From Phycisphaerales bacterium UBA1910 (GTDB taxonomy: Bacteria > Planctomycetota > Phycisphaerae > Phycisphaerales > UBA1924): a DNA stretch of 28,668 nt. Location: the NCBI GenBank assembly GCA_002337545.1, contig DDGE01000022.1:39756-68423 (forward strand), written 5' to 3'. Position numbers and translations under genes: made by a program. Positions within the stretch are counted from its first letter, which is position 1. Each line of letters opens with the position of its first letter. Of the stretch, positions 17,111 through 24,253 are shown in pieces. A model generated the notes under the pieces. The model searched no databases, was not told where the DNA came from, and saw only the letters and a list, made by a program, of their open reading frames with translations.

Positions 17111-19104
17111 GGCTCGTCTCCGTTGTTCTGGGTCGACTCATTCATGGAATCAATGACCGCGTACCAAGTGATGGTGACCACGCTCTTCGCAGCATCAGTC
17201 GCGTTCGAGTTGATGTCGCGGCTATCCGCGGGTTTCTCGATCGGTGCGATCGAATCAAGATTTGTGTTCCGGCCACCACCGCTGCCGAAGTCTTGCGGGA
17301 CAGGACGCGCAACTGGGCGACTGGTGGTTCTGCGCCCACCCGTGCCGGTTGCGGTGGCACCAGTCTCCCACGGCTCGGCCTGACTGAGCACGATCGTGTA
17401 AGGGGCGTCGTCTCGCTGCATCTGGTTCCGGAGGAAGGGCTCCACATAATCGAGCAGGAAGACCTGCGGATCGGCAAGCGGAACTTCGAACTGGGCCTGG
17501 ACTTTGATCCGCCGCAGGGCCTGGATCGGCGCCAACGCCGGGTCGACACCAGCCGCGGGATTCCCTTGGTTGCGTCCCCCGCGGGGAGTGACATTACCGG
17601 AAGAGGCAATCCCCTCTTCCGTGGTGGTGAGGTAGTCATTGGTCAATGCCACCAAGCGGAACGGCTCGGCGTCTTGGATCGCATCGGCGAGACGCTGGTC
17701 GTTCTGGGCGGCAGCACGAGCATTGGCCTCCACGGCCCCCACCAGTCGTGATGTGTCCTCGAGAATGTGCGTGTAGTACGCGTTCTCGTCGAGCAACCCG
17801 ACAATCTGAGCCCCGCGGAGATCGGCCATCGCGCCGTCCGTGACACCCCGCTCTTCAGCGGTTGTCGCCAAAGCGCGTGCCTCGCGAGCAACCTGCTGGA
17901 GCACCGGTGGTCTGCCCGCGCCCTCGAAAGCACTCGAATCGAGAAGCGGACGGATAAACATCGCCCCCGCGGCGGCCGCGGCAAGACCGGCGGCTGTCGC
18001 GAAGTACGGAACTTTCCGTTTCCACATCGCGTTCTTGATCACAGCAACCGGCATCAGGTTCGCCCGCATCGGTGCGTGCTCGAAGTTCTGGAGCACACAC
18101 CCGTACGCCGTGGCGAGATTGAAGCTCGAGGCCTGGAACTCGCCCGCCTGCGGACCGTCCATTGCGATCTTCTTGAACTGCTCGAGACGGTACACATCCA
18201 TCCCGGTCTGCTGCTTGAGGTACTTGCGGAGACCCGGGAGACGGAAGGTCGACCCGAGACCCACGAGACGCTTGAGGTCCGCATCGGGGTGAACACTCTG
18301 ATAGAACCCGATGGAACGCTGAATCTCCTGAACGATGTCGCCAAACACAGGGCGCATCGCCTGGAATACATGACGAGCGTGCTTGGACTGCTCGGCCTCG
18401 CGCTTGAGCTTCTCGGCCTTGGTGTAGCTGAGCTTGAACGCAGCGACGAGTGCTTCGGTAAACTGATGCCCACCTATCGGGAAGGTGCGGACCCAGACGC
18501 GTCCTGCTTCCGCGATGATCAGATCCGTCGCGACCGTGCCGATATCGAGGATGATCGTTCCGGGGGTGTCATTGGTGAACCCGAGATCCACCGCGAGGGC
18601 GTTGTACGCCGCGATCGGCGAGAGCGTCACCAGATCCGGGGTAATCCCGACATCATTCAGCATCGACAGCTGATCCATGATCCGCTGACGCGTGACCGCG
18701 AAGATCCCGACCTCAATATCCGGCGAATCCGGGGAAACGAAGGTCTGGTAGTCCCACTCCACCTCTTCGAGGGGGAAGGGGATCTGCTGGACCGCTTCGA
18801 ACTTGACGATGTCCGGAACCTTCTTCGGCTCGACAGGCGGGAGCTTGGCAAATCGTGCAAAGCTCTGATGACCAGGAAGAGATACCGCGACATGCGCGTT
18901 ACTCAGGTCGTGCTGATTCACGAGGGTGCCCAAGGCAACGCGCATCGCGTCCGTTTGGTCGAGCTCGGGGGTTGAGAGCACCTTGGGGTGATTGATGACG
19001 GCATAGTCGAGCACCTTGTACTCGCCGCCGTCGTTCTCGAGCTTCAGGGCCTTGATGGCACCGTAGCCCATCTCGATGCCCCAGCAGATATTCGAAGAAG
19101 CCAT
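17107..19104 (-). CDS. pilM: PilM-type actin-like protein fused to a PilN-like membrane and periplasmic region
   Basis: The protein has 665 residues. Residues 1 to about 345 match PilM, the cytoplasmic actin-like ring component of type IV pili: WGIEMGYGAIKAL at the start, VAVSLPGHQSFARF (about 72-85), LSPIAAYNALAVD (161-173), TIILDIGTVATDLIIAE (183-199), FPIGGHQFTEAL (208-219) and LVGLGSTFRLPGL (280-292). In place of a stop, the chain continues with ANLMP (348-352), KRK and a membrane span (about 365-388, ATAAGLAAAAAGAMFIRPLL). It ends with a periplasmic region of about 270 residues rich in Pro, Gly, Asn and Arg near its end. INLLP-TM is the N-terminal layout of PilN, which normally binds PilM in trans, so I infer a PilM-PilN fusion. 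Other PilM proteins are about 350 residues. GGAGA lies just before the ATG at 19104, and the next gene overlaps by 4 nt. Confidence 0.85.
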   Translation of the reverse strand: MASSNICWGIEMGYGAIKALKLENDGGEYKVLDYAVINHPKVLSTPELDQTDAMRVALGTLVNQHDLSNAHVAVSLPGHQSFARFAKLPPVEPKKVPDIVKFEAVQQIPFPLEEVEWDYQTFVSPDSPDIEVGIFAVTRQRIMDQLSMLNDVGITPDLVTLSPIAAYNALAVDLGFTNDTPGTIILDIGTVATDLIIAEAGRVWVRTFPIGGHQFTEALVAAFKLSYTKAEKLKREAEQSKHARHVFQAMRPVFGDIVQEIQRSIGFYQSVHPDADLKRLVGLGSTFRLPGLRKYLKQQTGMDVYRLEQFKKIAMDGPQAGEFQASSFNLATAYGCVLQNFEHAPMRANLMPVAVIKNAMWKRKVPYFATAAGLAAAAAGAMFIRPLLDSSAFEGAGRPPVLQQVAREARALATTAEERGVTDGAMADLRGAQIVGLLDENAYYTHILEDTSRLVGAVEANARAAAQNDQRLADAIQDAEPFRLVALTNDYLTTTEEGIASSGNVTPRGGRNQGNPAAGVDPALAPIQALRRIKVQAQFEVPLADPQVFLLDYVEPFLRNQMQRDDAPYTIVLSQAEPWETGATATGTGGRRTTSRPVARPVPQDFGSGGGRNTNLDSIAPIEKPADSRDINSNATDAAKSVVTITWYAVIDSMNESTQNNGDEP

Positions 19105-19248
19105 GGGATCTCCGGGTTGAAATCGTCAGTTCGTCCACGCCCGCGCACAACTCGACGCGAGGGGGGTGAATCGTACCCGCATTTCGCGGCACATGCACAC
19201 GATACGGGACAGGAACGCGGGTGTTCCGCGCGAAAAGCCGGTTGTGAC

Positions 19249-19273
19249 ATACGCGTGACAAACGCACGCGTAT
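19249..19273. repeat. Inverted repeat ATACGCGT-N9-ACGCGTAT
   Basis: Perfect 8-bp arms separated by 9 bp lie between the stop of the Memo-like gene and the start of pilM, about 145 bp upstream of the pilM ATG. It could be an operator or a regulatory-protein site for the pil operon. No promoter was convincing here, so the role is unknown. Confidence 0.4.
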
Positions 19274-19291
19274 AGATAAGGTCAGCGGCGC

Positions 19292-20668
19292 TCAAGAATA
19301 GACGGCAACACTCGCGGAGGACACAAAGGCCGTGCCCTGCGGATCCATCGTCGCGGCATAGTTCAGGATGTCCACCTGCGAGGGGTTGATCGTCCGCATC
19401 ATCGCGCTGATGTTGCCGATTGAGCACCAGCGGGTCGGGTTCTGCTGCCAAGCCAGGTTGCCAATGAGATCATCAACCTTCTTCTCTGCGATGAGCTTGA
19501 GCATCTCCTGATCGTGCGAAGCGACCTTGGAACGGAACTGGACGGCCTGCTCGTCTTCACCGGCGAGGGGCTGCTGATCCCCAAACGCGGGCCCGACATG
19601 GCTCAGATCTGCAGAACTGACAACGAGAGTCTTCCCTCCCACTTCGCCCATTGCAGCCTTGAGGGCGTCAACGAACGGGTCGAGCCCAAGCCCGTTTCCG
19701 TCGTAACTCTCGCCGTTATTGACTGTTGGGTCATGGATCAGGGCCGCGAAGACCTTGGGATAGTTCCCGGCCTCATCCTTCCCGAACACATGTTGAATCC
19801 AGGGGATGTGAAGCTCGATCGAGTGCTCATTCTCATGATCGAACCGGTTCTCGAGCATTTTCTGAGTCTGTTCCTGACCCAACGCGTTCCCGATCGCTTC
19901 GAGGAACTGGGTATCAAGCTCGCACACACCCAGAGGTGTCTCGAAACCCTTGTCACAACCGCAGATACCGGTTGACATACCGAAGTGGTTGGTGCCGAGA
20001 ACGATCACTCGGTCAGGGCGATCAACGACCCGCATGCGTCCATAGATATGGGCATAGTTCATCCAGCCGCGTACATAATCGAGATGCGGCGCGATGATGC
20101 CCGCGGGCAGTGTTTCCAGACTGGGGGTTTCGGTGTCCTTCAGGGAATCATCGATCCACTTGTCAATTTGTTCGGCAAGTTTTTGGGGCCCCATCTCTTT
20201 CTTCTGCTCATCGGTCGGCTCGCCCTCAACTGCGTTCGCAACCAGCAGATCCGCCATTTGAGCGGTTGATCCGGGGGGCAGGGTGTCGTTGGCATCGAAA
20301 TCATCACGCATCTTCTGTGCGAGTGATTCGTAGTTGGGTCCCATAATCAGCCCCGCATCGTCGAGCTGGGCAACAAGTTGCTCCAGCATGGGGCGCTGGA
20401 GCCCTTTCCCGACCTCGGCGACGATCTGATCGATGTTGCGGGTGCCGTCCATCATGGGCAGCACGGATTGGAACGCAGGATGGGTGACCACCATCTTGCT
20501 GGAGATCTGCTGTGCATCGGCCAAACCGAGCATCGTAACCTTTTTCCCCTCGGGTCCGTTGACGGGAACCGGGACGCCGCGGATGTTGCGGAGCTTGGGA
20601 CTCTGCTGGTGAGATGCGTTCGGATCAAACTGGGGCTGGGCGGGTTGTTCGGGTGGGGTCTGGGACAT
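19292..20668 (-). CDS. Memo-family (AmmeMemoRadiSam system protein B-like) protein with an N-terminal winged-helix-like domain
   Basis: The protein has 458 residues. From about 185 the Memo fold is clear: LPAGIIAPHLDYVRGW (H195), VIVLGTNHFG (H228), FETPLGVCELDTQFL, ENEHSIELHIPWIQHVF (281-296), VVSSADLSHVGP (H357) and WCSIGNISA (C415). These histidines and the cysteine match the metal-site positions of Memo proteins, which share a fold with extradiol dioxygenases. The first 180 residues are extra. A disordered start is followed by a segment resembling PqqD-like winged helices (VTHPAFQSVLPMMDGTRN ... IVAEVGKGL ... QLDDAGLI, about 61-109). The ATG at 20668 has GAGGAG 7 nt before it; the longer in-frame upstream extension has no family match and is rejected. 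No AMMECR1 or radical SAM partner is in the window. Function remains unknown. Confidence 0.88.
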   Translation of the reverse strand: MSQTPPEQPAQPQFDPNASHQQSPKLRNIRGVPVPVNGPEGKKVTMLGLADAQQISSKMVVTHPAFQSVLPMMDGTRNIDQIVAEVGKGLQRPMLEQLVAQLDDAGLIMGPNYESLAQKMRDDFDANDTLPPGSTAQMADLLVANAVEGEPTDEQKKEMGPQKLAEQIDKWIDDSLKDTETPSLETLPAGIIAPHLDYVRGWMNYAHIYGRMRVVDRPDRVIVLGTNHFGMSTGICGCDKGFETPLGVCELDTQFLEAIGNALGQEQTQKMLENRFDHENEHSIELHIPWIQHVFGKDEAGNYPKVFAALIHDPTVNNGESYDGNGLGLDPFVDALKAAMGEVGGKTLVVSSADLSHVGPAFGDQQPLAGEDEQAVQFRSKVASHDQEMLKLIAEKKVDDLIGNLAWQQNPTRWCSIGNISAMMRTINPSQVDILNYAATMDPQGTAFVSSASVAVYS

Positions 20669-20710
20669 CGGCGCTCCTCTGTGCCTGTCATCTGCTCTCG
20701 TTGGGAGAGT

Positions 20711-20716
20711 AGTGTA
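20711..20716 (-). promoter_or_regulatory. Candidate -10 element (TACACT) for the Memo-family gene
   Basis: On the minus strand TACACT lies about 42 nt before the ATG at 20668, giving a leader of about 36 nt that includes the GAGGAG ribosome binding site. No good -35 was found. Confidence 0.3.
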
Positions 20717-20879
20717 GGGGAGAGGGTGGACTAAATGAATTTTCCAGCTAAACTTGTCGTCCCGCGCAGCGCAATCGCTCCGTGGACACAACGACTTGCA
20801 ACCCCTACGGACGCAATTGCTTACCGATGCTTGATCGGGAACACGAGCGTCCGCGTGATGAAGAGTACGAGGCATTGTC

Positions 20880-21197
20880 ATGATCGACACACTCAGCGCC
20901 GGCGACACGATCAAGTGCACCATCAACAAGGTCCCCAACAACAAGGGCTCGGTTGATACCATCACCCGCCTGATGCGTCGCGACCCCGACATCAAGCGCG
21001 GGCTCGCTCGCGCCCAGCGGATGCGTCGTCAGCGGATGCACGCATACATCCGTGGTGGACGCATGTGGTACTCGCGCGAGAAGGCCGCGCAGATCGCGAT
21101 CTGCGAGCAGGGCAACACCTGGTCGATGCGGTTCACATACGACATCGCACCGGACCTCACTTCTGTTGAGCAGTACCTCTCGCTCGAGAAGGCCTGA
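20880..21197 (+). CDS. Small basic protein, 105 residues, function unknown
   Basis: I do not recognise this protein. It starts IDTLSAGDTIKCTINKVPN and has a strongly basic middle (about residues 31-60: RLMRRDPDIKRGLARAQRMRR, then QRMHAYIRGGRMW). It ends with WSMRFTYDIAPDLTSVEQYLSLEKA, which looks like a strand and a short helix. There are two cysteines, in KC and IC, not arranged as a zinc site. The basic middle could bind nucleic acid, but this is only a composition argument. The start at 20880 has a weak GAGG 10 nt upstream. It is probably monocistronic: the divergent Memo-like gene lies on one side, and a good terminator follows 27 nt after the stop. Confidence 0.7.
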   Translation: MIDTLSAGDTIKCTINKVPNNKGSVDTITRLMRRDPDIKRGLARAQRMRRQRMHAYIRGGRMWYSREKAAQIAICEQGNTWSMRFTYDIAPDLTSVEQYLSLEKA

Positions 21198-21224
21198 TCG
21201 AGCAAGCAGACACCAGAACGATCG

Positions 21225-21250
21225 ACCCGCTCAGTCTGAGCGGGTTTTTT
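21225..21250 (+). terminator. Rho-independent terminator of the small basic protein gene
   Basis: ACCCGCTCA, loop GTC, TGAGCGGGT, then TTTTTT: a perfect 9-bp stem with a uridine tract, starting 27 nt after the stop. Confidence 0.9.
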
Positions 21251-21262
21251 CGTACAGGGTTC

Positions 21263-21286
21263 ATGCAGACTACGATATATGCAGAC
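21263..21286 (+). repeat. Direct repeat ATGCAGAC with a 16-bp period, upstream of the CusF-like gene
   Basis: Two identical 8-bp copies (21263-21270 and 21279-21286) lie 33 nt before the ATG, separated by TACGATAT. A TATAT-rich core between them looks like a -10 region. It could be a metal-regulator site, but the spacing and length could also be chance. Confidence 0.3.
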
Positions 21287-21318
21287 ATTGCCAGTACTGC
21301 TACGCAAGGAGGAAACCC

Positions 21319-21909
21319 ATGAACAAGACTATGACTTCCGCCGCGATCGCGCTGATCGCTGGGCTCGCGCTCGTTGGATGCTCCGGCGAGAGCAACCCAA
21401 GCACAAACGCACCACAATCGGATGCGCACGAAGACCATGACGGCCATGATCACAGCGGTCACGACCATGACCACGCTGACGAAGAACGCCAGCCGGATGT
21501 GTACTCCGGGATCCGGGGTGAGATTTCAGCCATCCCCGACCCCAGCGTGCCCAACAGCGAACTGATGATCCGGCACGAGCAGATACGGGATTTCAAAACC
21601 AAGGACGGCACCATCAATGTCAATGCCAAGGGCATCGCAGGCATGGCCTCCATGACCATGCCCTTCCCGCAAGGCGAAGGGGTGAACCTCGACGGGCTCA
21701 GCGTCGGGGACAAGATCGAGTTTGATTTCACCGTCAACTGGGGCGGCGGATCTGCACCCGCGTGGTTCATCACCCGGATCGAGAAGCTTCCCGCGGACAC
21801 CGAACTCGATTTCACAAACGCGATCGAAGAGAACATCGAAGACCTCAAGGACGCCGCTCACGACATGATGGATCATGATCACGACGGCCACGATCACGAC
21901 GGTCCCTGA
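21319..21909 (+). CDS. CusF-like copper-binding lipoprotein with histidine-rich ends
   Basis: The protein has 196 residues. It starts with a lipoprotein signal peptide (MNKTMTSAAIALIAGLALVGC, lipobox LVGC, Cys21). The mature N-terminus is His/Asp-rich (HEDHDGHDHSGHDHDHADEE). The core resembles the CusF/CusB C-terminal copper-binding family: VYSGIRGEISAI, MIRHEQI, MASMTMPFPQGEGV, LDGLSVGDKIEFDF, and WFITRIEKLP. The MxMPF-type loop is the metal-binding part, with methionines and a nearby histidine. The C-terminus again ends in HDHDGHDHDGP. The likely role is copper (or Zn/Ni) binding and hand-over in the periplasm. A strong AAGGAGG lies 6 nt before the ATG. No CusA-, CusB- or CopA-type partner is in the window. 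The His tails exceed those of typical CusF. Confidence 0.85.
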   Translation: MNKTMTSAAIALIAGLALVGCSGESNPSTNAPQSDAHEDHDGHDHSGHDHDHADEERQPDVYSGIRGEISAIPDPSVPNSELMIRHEQIRDFKTKDGTINVNAKGIAGMASMTMPFPQGEGVNLDGLSVGDKIEFDFTVNWGGGSAPAWFITRIEKLPADTELDFTNAIEENIEDLKDAAHDMMDHDHDGHDHDGP

Positions 21910-21934
21910 GCACGCTTCCAGAGAACACACCGCC

Positions 21935-21960
21935 GCACACCCGCAAGGGTGTGCTTTTTT
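21935..21960 (+). terminator. Rho-independent terminator of the CusF-like gene
   Basis: GCACACCC, GCAA loop, GGGTGTGC, then TTTTTT: a perfect 8-bp stem, starting 25 nt after the stop. Confidence 0.92.
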
Positions 21961-21987
21961 AATGGGACCGGCTTTGGCTCGGGATAG

Positions 21988-22027
21988 AAAAAAACCCGGC
22001 ACTCAGCCCGAAGGCCGAGCGCCGAGT
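21988..22027 (-). terminator. Strong minus-strand terminator with no assigned upstream gene nearby
   Basis: On the minus strand a 15-bp stem (ACTCGGCGCTCGGCC with GGCTGAGTGCCGGGT, three G-U pairs) with a TTCG tetraloop is followed by T7. The nearest minus-strand gene end is the UDG stop at 22310, about 280 nt upstream, which may itself have a terminator. It therefore either serves as a late UDG terminator or ends a separate RNA. Confidence 0.85.
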
Positions 22028-22278
22028 CTCGTGGGGGTCTTGGTTGGGCAGCATCACATGCTGCGAAGGGACTACACCCTGAGCACAAAGTGCCGATAAC
22101 TCGCCGTGCGTTTCATTTGTTCATCACTCATGCGAGACCTGCATGAGCGGGGGAAAAGACGAATCACTGTTCGACACAGAGAAACACATGGTTCCATCTG
22201 ATGACAGTTTCTTCGACAAAATATACGCGTGATTTCGGGTTTGGATGCGTTTGGTTGTGTGAAGATGCGACATTACGC
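22028..22278. other. Intergenic stretch, possible small minus-strand RNA
   Basis: No conserved gene or tRNA is seen in these 250 nt. On the minus strand there is a perfect 7-bp hairpin (GCAGCAT, GTG, ATGCTGC) just before the terminator. An open frame of 19 codons starts with MSDEQMKRTASYRHFVLRV at about 22132 and ends at about 22073. A TATATT hexamer near 22222 on the minus strand could be a -10. Together this could be a small RNA with or without a tiny protein; the support is weak. Confidence 0.3.
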
Positions 22279-22320
22279 AAAAAACCCGCGTGATCCCCGC
22301 CAGATGAAGTTATTCGGGTT
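22279..22320 (-). terminator. Possible weak terminator at the end of the UDG gene
   Basis: On the minus strand AACCCG (overlapping the stop-codon region) can pair with CGGGTT across a 26-nt loop, followed by a T-run. The large loop and short stem make this doubtful. If it is inactive, transcription would run on to the strong terminator at 21988-22027. Confidence 0.35.
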
Positions 22321-23185
22321 TGAGTCTGTTCATCACCTGCTGAAGATCGGACCAAACCTTGCGCCGATTCTCTTCGGTATATGAACGCAACAGATACGCC
22401 GGGTGATATGTTGGCATCACTTCGATCAGGGGGAAGTGCTCACGATCTTCTTCCTGAATGAGCCCACCGGTGCTCGCGTTGGGGGGGAACTCATGGAAGG
22501 TTCCCCTGAGAGATCGCATCGGGCTCGTTGATCCCAGCAGGAGATGCGACGCGGGAAGCCCAAGAGTCACGATCACCTTGGGGGCGATAATCCTGATCTG
22601 CTCAAGGAGATATGGAGCACACAATCGCGCTTCCTCATTCGTGGGTGTCGCGTTATTGGGTGGGCGGGTCTTGAGCACATTACAGATGTAGACCGTTTCT
22701 CGCGAATAGCCCATCGCGACGATCATCTTCTCAAGAAGCTGACCTGCTCTACCAACGAATGGGCGCCCGGTCTGGTCTTCCTGTTCCCCCGGCGCTTCGC
22801 CAACGAACATCAGGTCCGCGTCGGCCGCACCCTCACCAAACACGATGTTCGTAAAGCTGGTATTGAAATGCTGATGCGGCGCGTCGGATTCGTATCGCTC
22901 TTTGAGCGCCGCCAGTCTCGATCGGGCATCGGGGAGCGCATCGCTCTGTGTTCGGAGTGTTCCAAACGCGATGGGGTCAACACGGGATCCTTGATCCGAG
23001 CGGGGATCTTCTGCGGCCGTGTGCGATGATCGCGGGGGCTCGTGAGCTGGCTTGGTTTCAATCCCAGCGGCAGGCTCATTGTCGATCAAGGCCGCCGGCG
23101 GCGTCCCCAGTGGCAGAAAATCGACGCCGAGCAGTTCGGTGGTTCTGGCATGCTGAGCAATGAGTTGTCGCGCGTCGGGGCTCAT
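22310..23185 (-). CDS. Uracil-DNA glycosylase, family-4-like, lacking most Fe-S cysteines
   Basis: This enzyme removes uracil from DNA in base-excision repair. The protein has 291 residues. The first 100 are a low-complexity N-terminal extension (Pro, Glu, Arg, Ser). The catalytic domain begins near 110 and has motif 1 VGEAPGEQEDQTGRPFVGRAG (128-148), the central VIVTLGLPASHLLLG (205-218) and motif 3 TYHPAYLLR (259-267). Family-4 enzymes carry a 4Fe-4S cluster on four cysteines. Here the upstream CxxC pair is missing (the segment before IVFGEG has none) and the KCRPP cysteine is Thr173 (LKTRPP). Only Cys189 (RLCAPYL) remains, so a cluster is unlikely. The start at 23185 has a -10-like TACCAT 6 nt before it. 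Confidence 0.88.
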   Translation of the reverse strand: MSPDARQLIAQHARTTELLGVDFLPLGTPPAALIDNEPAAGIETKPAHEPPRSSHTAAEDPRSDQGSRVDPIAFGTLRTQSDALPDARSRLAALKERYESDAPHQHFNTSFTNIVFGEGAADADLMFVGEAPGEQEDQTGRPFVGRAGQLLEKMIVAMGYSRETVYICNVLKTRPPNNATPTNEEARLCAPYLLEQIRIIAPKVIVTLGLPASHLLLGSTSPMRSLRGTFHEFPPNASTGGLIQEEDREHFPLIEVMPTYHPAYLLRSYTEENRRKVWSDLQQVMNRLKPE

Positions 23186-23191
23186 GGGTTC

Positions 23192-23197
23192 ATGGTA
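23192..23197 (-). promoter_or_regulatory. Candidate -10 element (TACCAT) for a leaderless UDG transcript
   Basis: On the minus strand TACCAT is followed by 6 nt and the ATG at 23185. It lies directly after the U-tract of the terminator of the upstream gene (23198-23228), so a fresh promoter is needed here. Confidence 0.4.
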
Positions 23198-23228
23198 GCA
23201 AACAACCCCGCCATACAGGCGGGGTTGT
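23198..23228 (-). terminator. Rho-independent terminator of the small membrane protein gene
   Basis: On the minus strand a perfect 11-bp stem (ACAACCCCGCC with GGCGGGGTTGT, 5-nt loop) is followed by a short T-rich run (TTGTTTG). The stem is strong and the U-tract modest. Confidence 0.7.
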
Positions 23229-23257
23229 GCGTGTTGTTCGGTTGTGATCGTAAGGAA

Positions 23258-23593
23258 TCAGCCGTCGCTGGGCGGGGTACCCGGGATGTTTCCCTCAAGA
23301 TCCTCGGCGGCGTCATTGATCGCGTCCTCGCCTGCCTCCGCTGCGTCATCGAGCTGCTCTTCCGCTTCATCGATGAGCTTCTGAAGCTCCTCGTCACTCA
23401 TTGAATCATCTACACGATCATGCGGGGTGGAGTCGCTGACAGTCGCTTCTGATGGGTTTGAGGCGGGGATCTTGGGACCCGTCAGCACGGGAAGGAAGGT
23501 CGCGGCCACAGCGCCCACGATGATCCCAAGGATTAATCCCGGGAGAAAGGCGTGGGAGAAGCTGCTGTTGTTATTGCTATTGTCAGTACTCAT
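23258..23593 (-). CDS. Small single-span membrane protein with an acidic C-terminus, function unknown
   Basis: This protein has 111 residues. A Ser/Asn-rich N-terminus is followed by one membrane span (about 16-38, FLPGLILGIIVGAVAATFLPVL). The rest is a highly acidic helix-forming region (DEELQKLIDEAEEQLDDAAEAGEDAINDAAEDLEG). It could be a scaffold or assembly protein at the membrane; no family is recognised. It is probably monocistronic, with its own terminator 30 nt after the stop. A clear Shine-Dalgarno is missing upstream of the ATG at 23593, and about 160 nt separate it from the next gene upstream (the GNAT gene, stop at 23756). Confidence 0.7.
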   Translation of the reverse strand: MSTDNSNNNSSFSHAFLPGLILGIIVGAVAATFLPVLTGPKIPASNPSEATVSDSTPHDRVDDSMSDEELQKLIDEAEEQLDDAAEAGEDAINDAAEDLEGNIPGTPPSDG

Positions 23594-23755
23594 ATCTGTG
23601 GACCCTGTGTGTTGCCCTGTGCTTTGTTCCTACCCACAAAGATCGGCCTGTCTCGCTACCTGGCTTGACCATACCTTAGCCTCTCTACCCGGATTCTCGC
23701 TCGCAGCGACGAGAATTGGGGGGAAAACAAGCCCGAACCCCCCACTCTTCATATC

Positions 23756-24253
23756 TTAAACCCGGAGAACCATGACAACTTCGTCAATTTCCTCGCCCCG
23801 GGCGGAGGCAAATCCGCGTTCTTGCCGGAGGAGCTGGAACCCGTTCTTGACCATCACCCGGATCGAGGACTCATTGTCCTGGGCCGCCCGTCCATAAAGC
23901 GGTCGGGCCTTCTCGATCGAGAGGAACTCGCGCAGGGCCTCGGTCGCGATGCCCTCGCCCCAGTGCTTGTGATCGATCCAGTAGGTGATCTCGCGGTCGC
24001 CTTCCATCATGAAACTGATGATGTGCCCCACGAGCTCGGGCTCGGCGCCAGGGTGAATCAACTCGATCGAACGCTTGGTGATCGAGTCATTCGCAAGGAG
24101 CTTGTTCCAGTGCGCATCGTGGGCAGCGCGGTCCTCGGGGTGCTCATGGATAAAGGCCGCCATCTGCTGGGCGGGTGCGTGCTGGAGATGATCGAAGAAG
24201 ACTGATGTGTCGTCGTGAGTGACTTCACGGAGTTGGATCGAGCAGGGAGACAT
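23756..24253 (-). CDS. GNAT-family N-acetyltransferase (RimJ/RimL-like)
   Basis: This enzyme transfers an acetyl group from acetyl-CoA to an amine. The protein has 165 residues from the ATG at 24253. GNAT features: ITYWIDHKHWGEGIATEALREFL (about 89-111), in which HWGEGIAT is the acetyl-CoA-binding motif (Q/RxxGxG/A-like), then LYGRAAQDNESSIRVMVKNGFQLL (118-141) with the NESSIRVMVKNGF motif typical of RimJ/RimL-like members. The substrate (a protein N-terminus, small molecule or antibiotic) cannot be told. The ATG overlaps the stop of scpA (TGATG), so it is probably coupled to it. A TTG just upstream (24256) could also start the frame, but the ATG at the coupling site is preferred. Confidence 0.9.
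   Translation of the reverse strand: MSPCSIQLREVTHDDTSVFFDHLQHAPAQQMAAFIHEHPEDRAAHDAHWNKLLANDSITKRSIELIHPGAEPELVGHIISFMMEGDREITYWIDHKHWGEGIATEALREFLSIEKARPLYGRAAQDNESSIRVMVKNGFQLLRQERGFASARGEEIDEVVMVLRV

Noticed and set aside
17767..18975. Plus-strand open frame of 402 codons opposite the PilM-like gene
   Set aside because: Antisense to a protein with clear PilM motifs; no family signature of its own.
20669..20995. N-terminal extension of the Memo-family protein to 20995
   Set aside because: It reads across the intergenic region with an Arg/Cys-rich sequence, and the ATG at 20668 has a good ribosome binding site.
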